Origin: Gp7-AA6 sp036001245
Lineage (GTDB): Bacteria > Acidobacteriota > Thermoanaerobaculia > UBA5066 > Gp7-AA6
NCBI GenBank assembly: GCA_036001245.1
Contig: DASYUL010000002.1
Coordinates: 1 to 18,284 of the forward strand
Length of the DNA stretch: 18,284 nt
Direction: 5' to 3'
A program made the position numbers and the translations under genes. How positions within the stretch are numbered: the first letter of the stretch is position 1; each line of letters opens with the position of its first letter. The notes below the pieces were generated by a model, which was given only the letters and a program-made list of their open reading frames with translations, was not told the origin of the DNA and did not search any database. This document shows, piece by piece, positions 7,201 to 13,594 of this stretch.

Positions 7201-10200
7201 ACCGCATGGATTCTTCCGTTGCGGCGTTAGTCGGAAATCTCATCGCCTATGCCGGTGACTGGGAACGCGGCATCGCGGTGGTGGAATCCGCCATGCAACT
7301 CAATCCCCATCATCCGGGCTGGTACTGGTTTGCCAACTTCAACGACGCGTATCGCCGGCGCGATTACCGCGGCGCCCTTGGTTTCGCCCTCAAGATCAAC
7401 TTGCCGGGAAATTTCTATACCCATGCCGTGACCGCGGCCGCTTACGGGCAGCTTGGCATGCGCGAGGAGGCCCGGAAGGCACTGCAAGAACTGCTTGCGA
7501 TCCGGCCCGACTTTGCCGAAACGGCGCGCGAAGAAATTGGGAGATGGTTCTTCGACCCGGCATTCGCCGAACACAACATCGACGGTCTCCGCAAGGCGGG
7601 ACTGGACGTACCCGCGTCGACGAGAGCCGATTCCGCGTCGAAGCCCGAGGCGGCCGTCGCGATCGCGGTGCTGCCGTTCTCCGACATGAGCCCCGCGAAG
7701 GACCAGGAGTACCTCTGCGAGGGGATGGCCGAAGAGATCATGAACGCTCTCGTGCAGGTCGGCGGGATCCGGGTCGCGTCGCGGACCTCGGCCTTCCGAG
7801 CCCAAAAGGATGGCGGTGACCTTTCCGCGATCGCCCGCGCCCTCTCCGTGAACCACGTTCTCGAGGGGAGCGTGCGAACGTCGGGCAGCCGGCTTCGAGT
7901 CACCGCGCAGTTGACCGACGTCGCGAGCGGCTACCAACTCTGGTCGGAGCGATTCGACCGGGAGGCCGCGGACGTCTTCGCCATCCAGGACGAGATCGCC
8001 GCAGGCGCCGTCGACGCGGTGAAGACCCGGCTCGGGGGGAGCTCGCGAACCGTTCACGCTCGACCGCCGGCCCGCAACCTCGATGCATACCGCAGCTACC
8101 TGAAAGGCCGGCACCTTCGGGGGAAGGAGGACTACGGCGGGGCCATGGGAGCCTTCGAGGAGGCCGTCCGCCTCGATCCTGCTCACGCGCCCTCGTGGAC
8201 CGGCCTCGCGGAGATCACCGTGCTCTCGGCCCACATGGGCATGATCCCGCCCCGCGCGGCCGTCACGGCTGCGAGGAAGGCGCTGGCGACCGCAGAGGAG
8301 CTGCAGGGAGAGTCGGCAGAAGGTCTCCATGTCGAGGCTTTCGCGGCATTCCTCGAGCGCCGGTGGGACGCGATGGAGACGGCCTGGCGCCGGGCGCTCG
8401 AGCTCCAGCCCGACCACGTCCTTGCCTTGGGCTCGTTTGCGATCAGCCTCTGCGCGCGCCAGAAGCTCGACGAGGCCCTGCCCCTCTTCGAGCGTGCCCG
8501 GGAAGCCGATCCGCTCGCATCCTTTCCCTACATGCTCGCCGGATGGGGACTGCTGATGAGCGGAAGGCCGGAGGAAGGCCTGCGCCACGTCGAGGACGCG
8601 CTCACCTTCGAGAAGGAGGACGCCTCGGCCATTGCCGCGTCGTGCATGGCGAACGTCGCGCTGGGGAGGCTCGAGGAAGGCATCGAGGCGGGCGAGCACG
8701 GTGTCGCGGTGTCGCACCGGGCGCCCTTCTTTCTCGGCGTCCTGGGGTGGGCGCTCGCGACCGCGGGCCGGAAAGACGAAGCGCGGAAAATCCTCGAGGA
8801 GCTGCGAGCGCGCCCGGCGTCCTCGCCCACCGTCGTCTCCGAGGCCTGGCTGCTCGGCGCGCTCGGGGACATCGACGACGCCTTCGACGTGCTCGCACGG
8901 GCAGAAGAGGAATACCAGGGCCTCCTGTGCTACACCGGGTTGCCCGGCTTCGATTCCCTTCGCGCGGATCCGAGATTCGCGGCGCTGATGAGGAGGCTCG
9001 AGCTCGAGCACCGCGAAGCAAGAACGGGGGAGACGTCCGGGTCCGACATCGGTCAGGCGACCGACATAGACCGTCCGCCACAGATGCCGCCGGACCGGGC
9101 CTCCATCGCCGTGCTGCCGTTCGACAACCTCAGCGGAGACCCCGAGCAAGAGTACTTCGCCGACGGTATCGTCGAGGAGATCATCACCGGACTGTCGCGC
9201 ATCAAGTGGCTGTTCGTGATCTCGCGTAATTCGACGTTCCTCTACAAAGGCAAGCCGGTGGACGTAAAAGCCGTCGGCCGCGACCTGGGCGTGCGCTACG
9301 TGCTGCAGGGCAGCGTGCGCCGGTCCGGGAGCCACGTGCGCGTGACCGGTCAGCTGATCGAAACCGAGACGGCCGCCCATGTCTGGGCGGATCGGTACGA
9401 CGGCACACTGGGCGACATCTTCACGCTGCAGGACGAGATGACGATGAGCGTCATCGGCGCCGTGGAGCCGACCTTGCGCAAGGTTGAAGTGGAGCGGGCG
9501 CGTCGCAAGCGACCCGACAATCTGGATGCGTACGATCTGTTTCTTCGCGCGCTGCCACTCGCCACAACCGCCATGCCGGAAGACGCGGACAAGGCGCTCC
9601 GTTTCTTGCAGGAGGCGATCCGGCTGGAGCCGAACTATCCCGCCGTGCACGGATTCATCGCCTGGTGCCAGGAGCAGCGGTACTTACGTGGCGGTCTTCA
9701 TGCCGACACGCGGCACGACGCGATTGTCCACGCTCGCGCGGCGATCGAGACCGGCAGCGACGATGCCATGGCGCTGGCGATGGGAGGCTTCGTCGTCGGC
9801 GTCCTGGAACGGGATTACGAAACGGCGATCGAGGCCATCGACCGCTCCTTGGCGCTCAGCCCTTCCTCGGCCCTCGCCTTCGGCTTCAGCTCGATCATCC
9901 GGGTCTTGATGGGCGACGACTCGACTGCGATCGAGCACGCCAGGATCGCGATTCGTCTCAGTCCCTATGATGCGCTTGTCTATCTGCCGTACGTCGGCCT
10001 TGCCTATGCACATTTTTTCGCGGGCAACTTCGTCGAGGCGGCAAGCGCTGCGAGCCGAGCCTCAGCGGCGAATCCCCGGTTCAGCGTGCCGCGTTACCTA
10101 CATACGGCGGCTCTGGTCCGTCTCGGCCGGCTCGACGAGGCAAAGGCGACGGCGGATGTCCTGCTGGCACTGCAGCCCGGCTTTACGATCAGCGGGTTGG

Positions 10201-10277
10201 TTTCCGGGAACATCACGACACCGGAACGCATGGGGATGCTGGCCGAGGCGCTCCACCAGGCAGGATTGCCAAAGTAG
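4224..10277 (+). CDS. Giant soluble Ser/Thr protein kinase with four tandem TolB-like/TPR modules
   Basis: A 2017-residue PknB-type kinase with all key residues: glycine loop LGAGGMGEVYRARD (18-31), K41, HRDLKPEN (H132-N139), DFG (152-154) and GYMSPEQ. The kinase domain ends near residue 285. Four modules follow, each starting with a TolB-N/FlgO-like strand-helix unit ('AVLPF', then 'eei..gLsr', then 'YVLEGSVR.sG..vRVtaQL') and continuing into TPR helices. They begin near residues 303, 735, 1147 and 1628. Modules 1 and 2 share the FWVAVLPFK type, module 3 is IAVLPFSDMSP, and module 4 (IAVLPFDNLSGDPEQEYFADG) is like the N-terminal part of rhizobial adenylate cyclases. Modules 1 and 2 end in GLRKAGL and module 4 in ALHQAGL. 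No membrane span is seen, so it is probably cytoplasmic. The TPR arrays likely bind partners or sense ligands; substrates are unknown. It is far longer than usual for the family (about 700-900 residues). No frame breaks were found. Confidence 0.95.
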   Translation: MTISPGTRLGPYEILAPLGAGGMGEVYRARDAKLDRDVAVKVLPESVAADPDTLARFEREAKAVAALSHPNILSIFDFGAEGDISYAVMELLEGETLRGKLDAAPILQKQAVDYALQVARGLSAAHEKGIVHRDLKPENLFVTRDGHVKILDFGLAKRVETVAPGKETSAPTNEGHTEPGTVMGTAGYMSPEQVKGLTVDHRSDIFSFGTILYELLSGKRAFKRETNAETMAAILRDEPLELSESGRNISPALDRIVKHCLEKDRESRFQTVRDIAFSLSEQFSPAVTSGAREIAPPTRSAGFWVAVLPFKSSGVNADLAALADGLSEEIVTGLSRFRYLSVVSSASAARLKGEAGDERALGAKLGARYVLEGSIRKGGSAVRVSAQLVDTQTGAQLWSETYSRDLQASSMFAVQDDVAARIVATVADSYGVLVHSMRSAMRQKEDVHLTPVEWQFQYFAYREQITPSAYAELKSRLERAVERDGRQSDLWACLAQIFVDEYAFGFGSDATSLDRALAAARRAVELDRANQFALVALAQTHFFRQDLAAFGPTAERAMALNPLNTDAVGILGLQIVHTGEFERGAAIVRRAMELNANHAGWMHFAPLWEHFHKGEYEQALERANRVDVPGLFWPYLVVASACGHLGRRAEAAAAVRDLLALDPEFAAHARSNVGTWHFASGLMDPILEGLRKAGLSIPATDGSSDSQRRSATVTAKADRVMSGTDSGPVRADEGFWVAVLPFKYGGKVAELGALAEGLTEDIVTGLSRFSYLKVISRSSTSRYSNESVDVRSAGKELGARYVMEGSLRQAGTKLRLTVQLVDAVSGAHLWAENYERPFSPETVFELQDDLVPRIVSTVADMYGVLARSMSEALRGKADEELSPHEAVLRAFGYMERVTPEEHARVRRILERAVSIAPNHSDAWAMLANLYWEEHAHGLNPQPDPLGRALAAARRAVEAAPSNNLAHYALACTLFFQKDFLAFRSAAERAIELNRMDSSVAALVGNLIAYAGDWERGIAVVESAMQLNPHHPGWYWFANFNDAYRRRDYRGALGFALKINLPGNFYTHAVTAAAYGQLGMREEARKALQELLAIRPDFAETAREEIGRWFFDPAFAEHNIDGLRKAGLDVPASTRADSASKPEAAVAIAVLPFSDMSPAKDQEYLCEGMAEEIMNALVQVGGIRVASRTSAFRAQKDGGDLSAIARALSVNHVLEGSVRTSGSRLRVTAQLTDVASGYQLWSERFDREAADVFAIQDEIAAGAVDAVKTRLGGSSRTVHARPPARNLDAYRSYLKGRHLRGKEDYGGAMGAFEEAVRLDPAHAPSWTGLAEITVLSAHMGMIPPRAAVTAARKALATAEELQGESAEGLHVEAFAAFLERRWDAMETAWRRALELQPDHVLALGSFAISLCARQKLDEALPLFERAREADPLASFPYMLAGWGLLMSGRPEEGLRHVEDALTFEKEDASAIAASCMANVALGRLEEGIEAGEHGVAVSHRAPFFLGVLGWALATAGRKDEARKILEELRARPASSPTVVSEAWLLGALGDIDDAFDVLARAEEEYQGLLCYTGLPGFDSLRADPRFAALMRRLELEHREARTGETSGSDIGQATDIDRPPQMPPDRASIAVLPFDNLSGDPEQEYFADGIVEEIITGLSRIKWLFVISRNSTFLYKGKPVDVKAVGRDLGVRYVLQGSVRRSGSHVRVTGQLIETETAAHVWADRYDGTLGDIFTLQDEMTMSVIGAVEPTLRKVEVERARRKRPDNLDAYDLFLRALPLATTAMPEDADKALRFLQEAIRLEPNYPAVHGFIAWCQEQRYLRGGLHADTRHDAIVHARAAIETGSDDAMALAMGGFVVGVLERDYETAIEAIDRSLALSPSSALAFGFSSIIRVLMGDDSTAIEHARIAIRLSPYDALVYLPYVGLAYAHFFAGNFVEAASAASRASAANPRFSVPRYLHTAALVRLGRLDEAKATADVLLALQPGFTISGLVSGNITTPERMGMLAEALHQAGLPK

Positions 10278-10361
10278 CGGCGATCCGCGGGGAACCGCTC
10301 CTGATGATGATTGGGTTCGACGTGCGAGGCGCCTGCTTCGGCATCCACTGTGAGGGCCTCA

Positions 10362-11039
10362 ATGGATCTCGAGAAGAGCGGTGACCCACGAGCGCAGCAC
10401 CAGGCTCGCGAGGAGCAGCGGGACCAGGCCTTTGATGACGGTGTTCGAAGAGCTGGACCGGACGAGCCGGATAAGCGACCGGTCGTGGGGGGGCCGCCGT
10501 TGAGCGCCTCCGTCAGCTCCGTGGAAGGGCCGCGCCGAACGGCAGGCCGCGCGATCCTGTGGGGCGGCTTGATCTGCGGCGTGCTCGACATCACCTCCGC
10601 GGTCATCATCTCGCTCGCGAACGGCGGCTCGCCCGTTCGCATGATGCAAGGCATCGCCGGCGCTTTGCTGGGTCCGGCAAGCTTCGAGTACGGTGCTGCC
10701 ACCGCGGCACTCGGTCTCGCAATGCACTTCGGCGTCGCGTTCACCGCCACGGCGATCTTCTACTGGCTGAGCCGTCGGATTCCCGCGATGGTCGAATGGG
10801 CCGTGCCGAGCGGAATCCTCTTCGGCGTTGTGTGGCCCCTCGTCATGTACCGCGGCGTCATCCCGCTGACGATCGCGCTGCGAACGCTCTACCTCGCCAA
10901 GGTCAAGCGATCGCTGCCGGCACTCTGGCCGTTGCCTTTGCTCGTCCACATGACCTGCGTGGGATTGCCGATCGCGCTGGCGGTTCGCCGCTTCGGGCCG
11001 CGGCCGCGAGGAAGTCGACATCCTGGTCGGCCAGCCTGA
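10362..11039 (+). CDS. Uncharacterised integral membrane protein (about four spans)
   Basis: The hydrophobic core starts at GRAILWGGLICGVLDITSA and continues through about four spans (ALGLAMHFGVAFTATAIFYW; VPSGILFGVVWPLVMY; LPLLVHMTCVGLPIALAV). It resembles a family of uncharacterised bacterial membrane proteins; no function is known to me. The ATG at 10362 is chosen because GAGGG lies 5 bases upstream, giving 225 residues, but the first 45 residues are low-complexity and hydrophilic. TTG 10500 or GTG 10521 are credible later starts. The last dozen residues (RPRGSRHPGRPA) are basic, non-conserved in look and encoded by DNA that reads as another protein's tail in a different frame, so the native C-terminus may be lost. 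It stands alone, without an obvious operon. Confidence 0.7.
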   Translation: MDLEKSGDPRAQHQAREEQRDQAFDDGVRRAGPDEPDKRPVVGGPPLSASVSSVEGPRRTAGRAILWGGLICGVLDITSAVIISLANGGSPVRMMQGIAGALLGPASFEYGAATAALGLAMHFGVAFTATAIFYWLSRRIPAMVEWAVPSGILFGVVWPLVMYRGVIPLTIALRTLYLAKVKRSLPALWPLPLLVHMTCVGLPIALAVRRFGPRPRGSRHPGRPA

Positions 11040-11127
11040 GGAGGCGCTCCACGAGCTGGAGCCGCTCCTGAAGATCCCCGGTTCGACCCCGTTCCCAGTT
11101 CCTAAGTCTCGCCGCATCAATAGATAG
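11011..11127 (+). pseudogene. Possible relic of the C-terminal tail of a TPR kinase or cyclase
   Basis: In the frame of position 11011 the sequence reads EVDILVGQPEEALHELEPLL, then KIPG, and stops at 11125-11127. From memory of the family, TolB/TPR kinases and cyclases often end with 'G.pe.Al..LeplL.iPg' followed by 'RxdP.fdpLr'. Here the second part is absent. The fragment overlaps the last residues of the membrane protein in another frame. No start codon or upstream body exists, so it would be a leftover of a lost gene. The match is short and could be coincidental. Confidence 0.4.
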
Positions 11128-11146
11128 GGAAGACGCCAAAAGACTC

Positions 11147-11177
11147 TTGCGAACCGATATGGTGTTGTAGTTAACTA
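11147..11177 (+). promoter_or_regulatory. Promoter of the small-peptide/GntR unit
   Basis: TTGCGA (11147-11152) and TAACTA (11172-11177) are separated by 19 bases (18 if TTAACT is taken). The -10 lies inside the palindromic operator and only 9 bases before the ATG at 11187, so the transcript would be leaderless or nearly so. The spacing is slightly long; a repressor bound at the palindrome would cover the -10. Confidence 0.45.
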
Positions 11178-11183
11178 CATCAC
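11162..11183. promoter_or_regulatory. Palindromic operator, probably for the adjacent GntR regulator
   Basis: The core TGTAGTTAACTACA (11166-11179) is a perfect 14-base palindrome. It extends to GTG/CAC outer arms with one mismatched pair, giving 22 bases in all. It overlaps the likely -10 box upstream of the peptide and GntR genes. GntR proteins bind as dimers to such sites and YtrA-type members usually repress their own operon, so autoregulation is inferred. Confidence 0.65.
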
Positions 11184-11186
11184 ATC

Positions 11187-11276
11187 ATGGTTCGCGAGCT
11201 CGAAAGCACTCAGTGGTCGATCGCGGTCAACGCGGTCGCTCTGATCTGTCTTTTGGTCGCTCTCTGGATCGGATGA
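11187..11276 (+). CDS. 29-residue single-span membrane peptide upstream of GntR
   Basis: ATG at 11187, stop TGA at 11274-11276, directly abutting the GntR ATG at 11277. The peptide has a short charged head (MVRELESTQ) and one hydrophobic segment of about 20 residues ending ALICLLVALWIG, long enough to cross the membrane. There is no Shine-Dalgarno sequence; it lies 9 bases after a likely -10 box, so leaderless translation is possible. It would be co-transcribed with, and may couple translation of, the regulator, whose own ribosome site is weak. I do not recognise a family. It might act as a membrane sensor or transporter subunit, or only as a leader ORF. Confidence 0.55.
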   Translation: MVRELESTQWSIAVNAVALICLLVALWIG

Positions 11277-11663
11277 ATGGACCTCGAGTGGAACGACAGC
11301 GAGCCGATCTACCGCCAGGTGCGCGACCGGGTCGTTGCAATGATCCTCGACGGCGTGCTCAAGGAAGGCGATCCGCTCCCGTCGGTGCGGCACGTCGCGG
11401 CCGAATACCGGGTCAATCCACTGACCGTTCTGAAGGGCTATCAACAACTCGTCGACGAGCACCTCGTCGAGAGCAGGCGAGGGATCGGCATGTTCATCAA
11501 ACCCGGCGCCCGGAGCCTTCTGCTGGAGGGCGAACGCCAGAAGTTTCTCGAGGAGCAGTGGCCCAGGATCTCGGCAACCATTCAGCGGCTCGGCCTGACA
11601 CCGCAAGAACTGCTGGATGCGGGCCATCAGTCGTCGTCGGATGCTCCAGGGGAGGGCCGTTGA
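11277..11663 (+). CDS. GntR-family transcriptional regulator, YtrA-like
   Basis: A 128-residue protein. Residues about 8-75 form the GntR winged helix: EPIYRQVRDRVVAMILDGVL, then 'G..LPSVR.vAaeyrVNPlTVlkgYqqLvde.lve.RRGiGmFI'. The short C-terminal helical tail (KFLEEQWPRISATIQRLGLT) is typical of YtrA-type members, which lack the large ligand domain of other GntR proteins and dimerise through this tail. These regulators usually repress an adjacent ABC transporter operon, often one responding to cell-wall antibiotics or envelope stress. The start abuts the stop of the 29-residue peptide and has only a weak ribosome site. The palindrome at 11162-11183 is the probable target. A short relic of a second copy of its tail lies at 13468-13590. 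Confidence 0.92.
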   Translation: MDLEWNDSEPIYRQVRDRVVAMILDGVLKEGDPLPSVRHVAAEYRVNPLTVLKGYQQLVDEHLVESRRGIGMFIKPGARSLLLEGERQKFLEEQWPRISATIQRLGLTPQELLDAGHQSSSDAPGEGR

Positions 11664-11667
11664 CGCC

Positions 11668-11769
11668 ATGGCATGCATAGAAGCACGCGACCTCCGCAAG
11701 GTCTACGGCACGACCGTCGCGCTGGACCGGGTCGATTTGCGCGTCGAAGAGGGCCGCACCCTCGGGCTG
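11668..11769 (+). pseudogene. ABC transporter ATPase, N-terminal fragment cut before Walker A
   Basis: ATG at 11668 begins MACIEARDLRKVYGTTVALD and runs 34 residues to GRTLGL. It is nearly identical to the first 34 residues of the intact ATPase at 13595 (MAYIEARGLRKVYGTTVALD to GRILGL), where IGPNGAGKTT follows. Here the Walker A and everything after it are missing and unrelated sequence (GCWHSIEG..) takes over. DNA similarity of the two heads is high but imperfect, so they are diverged paralogues and not a fresh duplication. The frame happens to stay open into the monooxygenase. No ATPase activity is possible. Confidence 0.85.
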
Positions 11770-11955
11770 GGCTGCTGGCACAGCATCGAAGGCCTGCGCC
11801 GATTCACCGAAAGCCCGGACGACCGCCACCCAGCAAAGCCTGGCGCTCGAGCCGCCGATCAACTAGAGCTACGGCACCCCGGCGCGCATCTCCACCCGGA
11901 TGTTGCTGGTCTTCAGCGCCATCAGCCGGCGGTAGACGACGCGAGGGATAAGCGC
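11770..11955 (+). other. Junction sequence between the ABC fragment and the monooxygenase
   Basis: This 186-base stretch matches neither the intact ABC gene nor, as far as I can tell, a monooxygenase N-terminus. In the ABC frame it reads as a Pro/His/Arg-rich, unconserved string (HPAKPGARAADQLELRHPG). The minus strand reads YRRLMALKTSNIRVEMRAGVP then stop at 11872, which could be the tail of another lost gene, though I cannot name it. It also holds the ribosome site GAGGG (11943-11947) for the monooxygenase. Confidence 0.45.
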
Positions 11956-13416
11956 GTGACTCAGGATGTGGCCGTCATTGGCGCCGGGCTCGCCGGCTTG
12001 TGCATGGCGATAGAGCTCAAGCGGGCGGGGATGAACGCCTTCACGGTCTTCGAGAAGGGGAGCGACGTCGGTGGGGTCTGGAGAGAGAACCGGTACCCGG
12101 GCGCGGCGTGCGACTCGCCCTCGCACCTGTACTCGTATTCATTCGAGCAGCATGATCGCTCGACCCGAAGGTACGCGAGCCAGCCCGAGATTCTCGGGTA
12201 TCTCAAGCGGTGTGCCCGGAAACACGGCATCGAATCGCACCTGAAGCTCGGCACCGAGATCACCCACGTCTCGTTCGACTCGGACGCTCAGGTCTGGCGG
12301 CTGCGAAGTGCCTCGGGGGACGAGCACCGCGCCCGCGCCCTCGTCACCGCCAGCGGCCAGCTCAGTCACCCAAGTCTGCCGAGCATCGCGGGCCGAGCCG
12401 AGTTTACGGGGCGAGCGTTCCACAGCGCGCAATGGGACGCGCACCACGATCTGGGCGGCCGAACCGTGGCAGTGATCGGGAATGGTTGCAGCTCCGTGCA
12501 GATCGTGCCGCAAATCGCGCCGAACGTGAGGCAGCTCTATGTATTCCAGCGTTCGGCGAAATGGATCCTTCCCAAGTGGGACCGCCAGTTCGGGCCGGTG
12601 GCCCGGTGGCTCTTCCGCCGATTCCCCTGGTCACAGAAGTTGAGCCGGGTCACCTGGTTCCTGCTCGCCGAGCTGATCGCGTACTCGCCATTTCGTGGCG
12701 GCCTGTTCGGGCGCGCTCTGACGGCAGTGGCGCGTTTCCATCTGCGGCGCCAGATTGCCGATCCCGAGTTGCGCTCGAGGCTGGCTCCGACGTTCCCTTT
12801 CGGGTGCAACCGACTGATCTTTTCGAATGACTACTACCCGGCGCTCGCGCGGAGCAACGTCGAGTTGGTCACAGAGAACATCGCCCGGATCGTCCCGAAT
12901 GGCGTCGAGACCTCCGACGGCCGAGTTCGAGAGGTCGACACCATCATCTATGCGACCGGATTTCAATCGACCCGTTTTCTCGCTCCCATCGAAATCAGCG
13001 GGCCCGGCGGTCGTCTGTCCGACGTGTGGCGCAGCGGCGCCTCGGCCTACCTGGGCATCGCGCTCCCCGGTTTTCCGAATCTCTTCATCCTGGGTGGCCC
13101 GAACACCAGCCCGACCAACAACTCGATCATCTACATGATCGAGAGCCAGGTCCGCTACGTGATTGGTTGCCTCGAGATGATCCGGAAAGGCGGGGCGATC
13201 GAGGTGAGGCCGGACGTCTTTGCCGAGTATCAGCAGAACATGCGGTCGTGGTTGAAGGACACCGTCTGGAACGGCGAATGCCGTAGCTGGTACAAGACGG
13301 AGTCGGGTCGGATCACCAACACCTGGCCGTTGCGGGCCTATCGCTACCGGTTGGCGACGCGACGCCCGAGCCCGGCTCACTTCGTCGTGTCCACCCGAGC
13401 CGCTGGAGGTGCGTGA
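11956..13416 (+). CDS. FAD/NADPH-dependent Baeyer-Villiger-type monooxygenase
   Basis: A 486-residue class B flavin monooxygenase that would insert one oxygen atom into a ketone, aldehyde or similar substrate using FAD and NADPH. The FAD-binding GAGLAG is at residues 9-14, then GGVWRENRYPGAACDSPSHL (39-58). The Baeyer-Villiger fingerprint F-x-G-x3-H-x3-W-D is at 150-161 (FTGRAFHSAQWD), the NADPH-binding GNGCSS at 175-180, and YATGF at 332-336. The length is normal for this group. GTG 11956 is chosen because it directly precedes the Rossmann strand and has GAGGG 8 bases upstream; the frame is open further back into the ABC fragment. The stop overlaps a good GGAGGT-ATG start of a decayed ORF. 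It splits a GntR/ABC unit, so it may be acquired cargo. The substrate is unknown. Confidence 0.92.
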   Translation: MTQDVAVIGAGLAGLCMAIELKRAGMNAFTVFEKGSDVGGVWRENRYPGAACDSPSHLYSYSFEQHDRSTRRYASQPEILGYLKRCARKHGIESHLKLGTEITHVSFDSDAQVWRLRSASGDEHRARALVTASGQLSHPSLPSIAGRAEFTGRAFHSAQWDAHHDLGGRTVAVIGNGCSSVQIVPQIAPNVRQLYVFQRSAKWILPKWDRQFGPVARWLFRRFPWSQKLSRVTWFLLAELIAYSPFRGGLFGRALTAVARFHLRRQIADPELRSRLAPTFPFGCNRLIFSNDYYPALARSNVELVTENIARIVPNGVETSDGRVREVDTIIYATGFQSTRFLAPIEISGPGGRLSDVWRSGASAYLGIALPGFPNLFILGGPNTSPTNNSIIYMIESQVRYVIGCLEMIRKGGAIEVRPDVFAEYQQNMRSWLKDTVWNGECRSWYKTESGRITNTWPLRAYRYRLATRRPSPAHFVVSTRAAGGA

Positions 13417-13590
13417 TGGACCTTCAGAAGGCCCCCGAAAACTGCAGCAGTTGCGTCGCTGGGCTAGATGTTTCTGGCCGAGGAACGGGCCGGCGTCTCC
13501 GCGACCATCCAGCGGCTCGGCCTCAAACCGGAAGAGCTGCTGCACGCAACGCGCCGGTCCACGTCGGAATCTGACGAAGAGGAGCGCTGA
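13416..13590 (+). pseudogene. Decayed second GntR (YtrA-like) gene
   Basis: The ATG at 13416 overlaps the monooxygenase stop and has GGAGGT 6 bases upstream. It starts MDLQ, like MDLE of the intact GntR, but the winged-helix region is gone. In another frame, 13468-13590 reads MFLAEERAGVSATIQRLGLK, then PEELL, to a stop at 13588. This lines up with the intact regulator's tail (KFLEEQWPRISATIQRLGLT, then PQELL). A large internal deletion plus a frame change explains both halves. It still sits just before the intact ATPase, as the intact GntR does before the ABC fragment. Confidence 0.75.
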
Positions 13591-13594
13591 AAGC

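Noticed and set aside
7227..9650. An 807-residue minus-strand open frame opposite the large kinase
   Set aside because: It lies wholly opposite TolB/TPR coding sequence and shows no domain. Long antisense frames are expected at this GC content.
10359..10480. Hydrophobic minus-strand reading (GLVPLLLASLVLRSWVTALL) as the end of a membrane-protein gene
   Set aside because: Hydrophobic readings are common opposite Glu/Arg/Gln-rich sequence. No start, ribosome site or body of a gene supports it, although the plus-strand reading here is also weak.
11000..11139. Minus-strand reading with LRNWERGR, like an antitoxin helix-turn-helix tail
   Set aside because: The match is only a few residues, without the recognition helix before it. 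The plus-strand TPR-like reading of the same DNA is longer and more convincing.
13409..13594. N-terminal extension of the intact ABC ATPase
   Set aside because: The upstream residues (CFWPRNGPASPRPSSG..) are the off-frame translation of the GntR relic. Family similarity and a ribosome site both point to ATG 13595.
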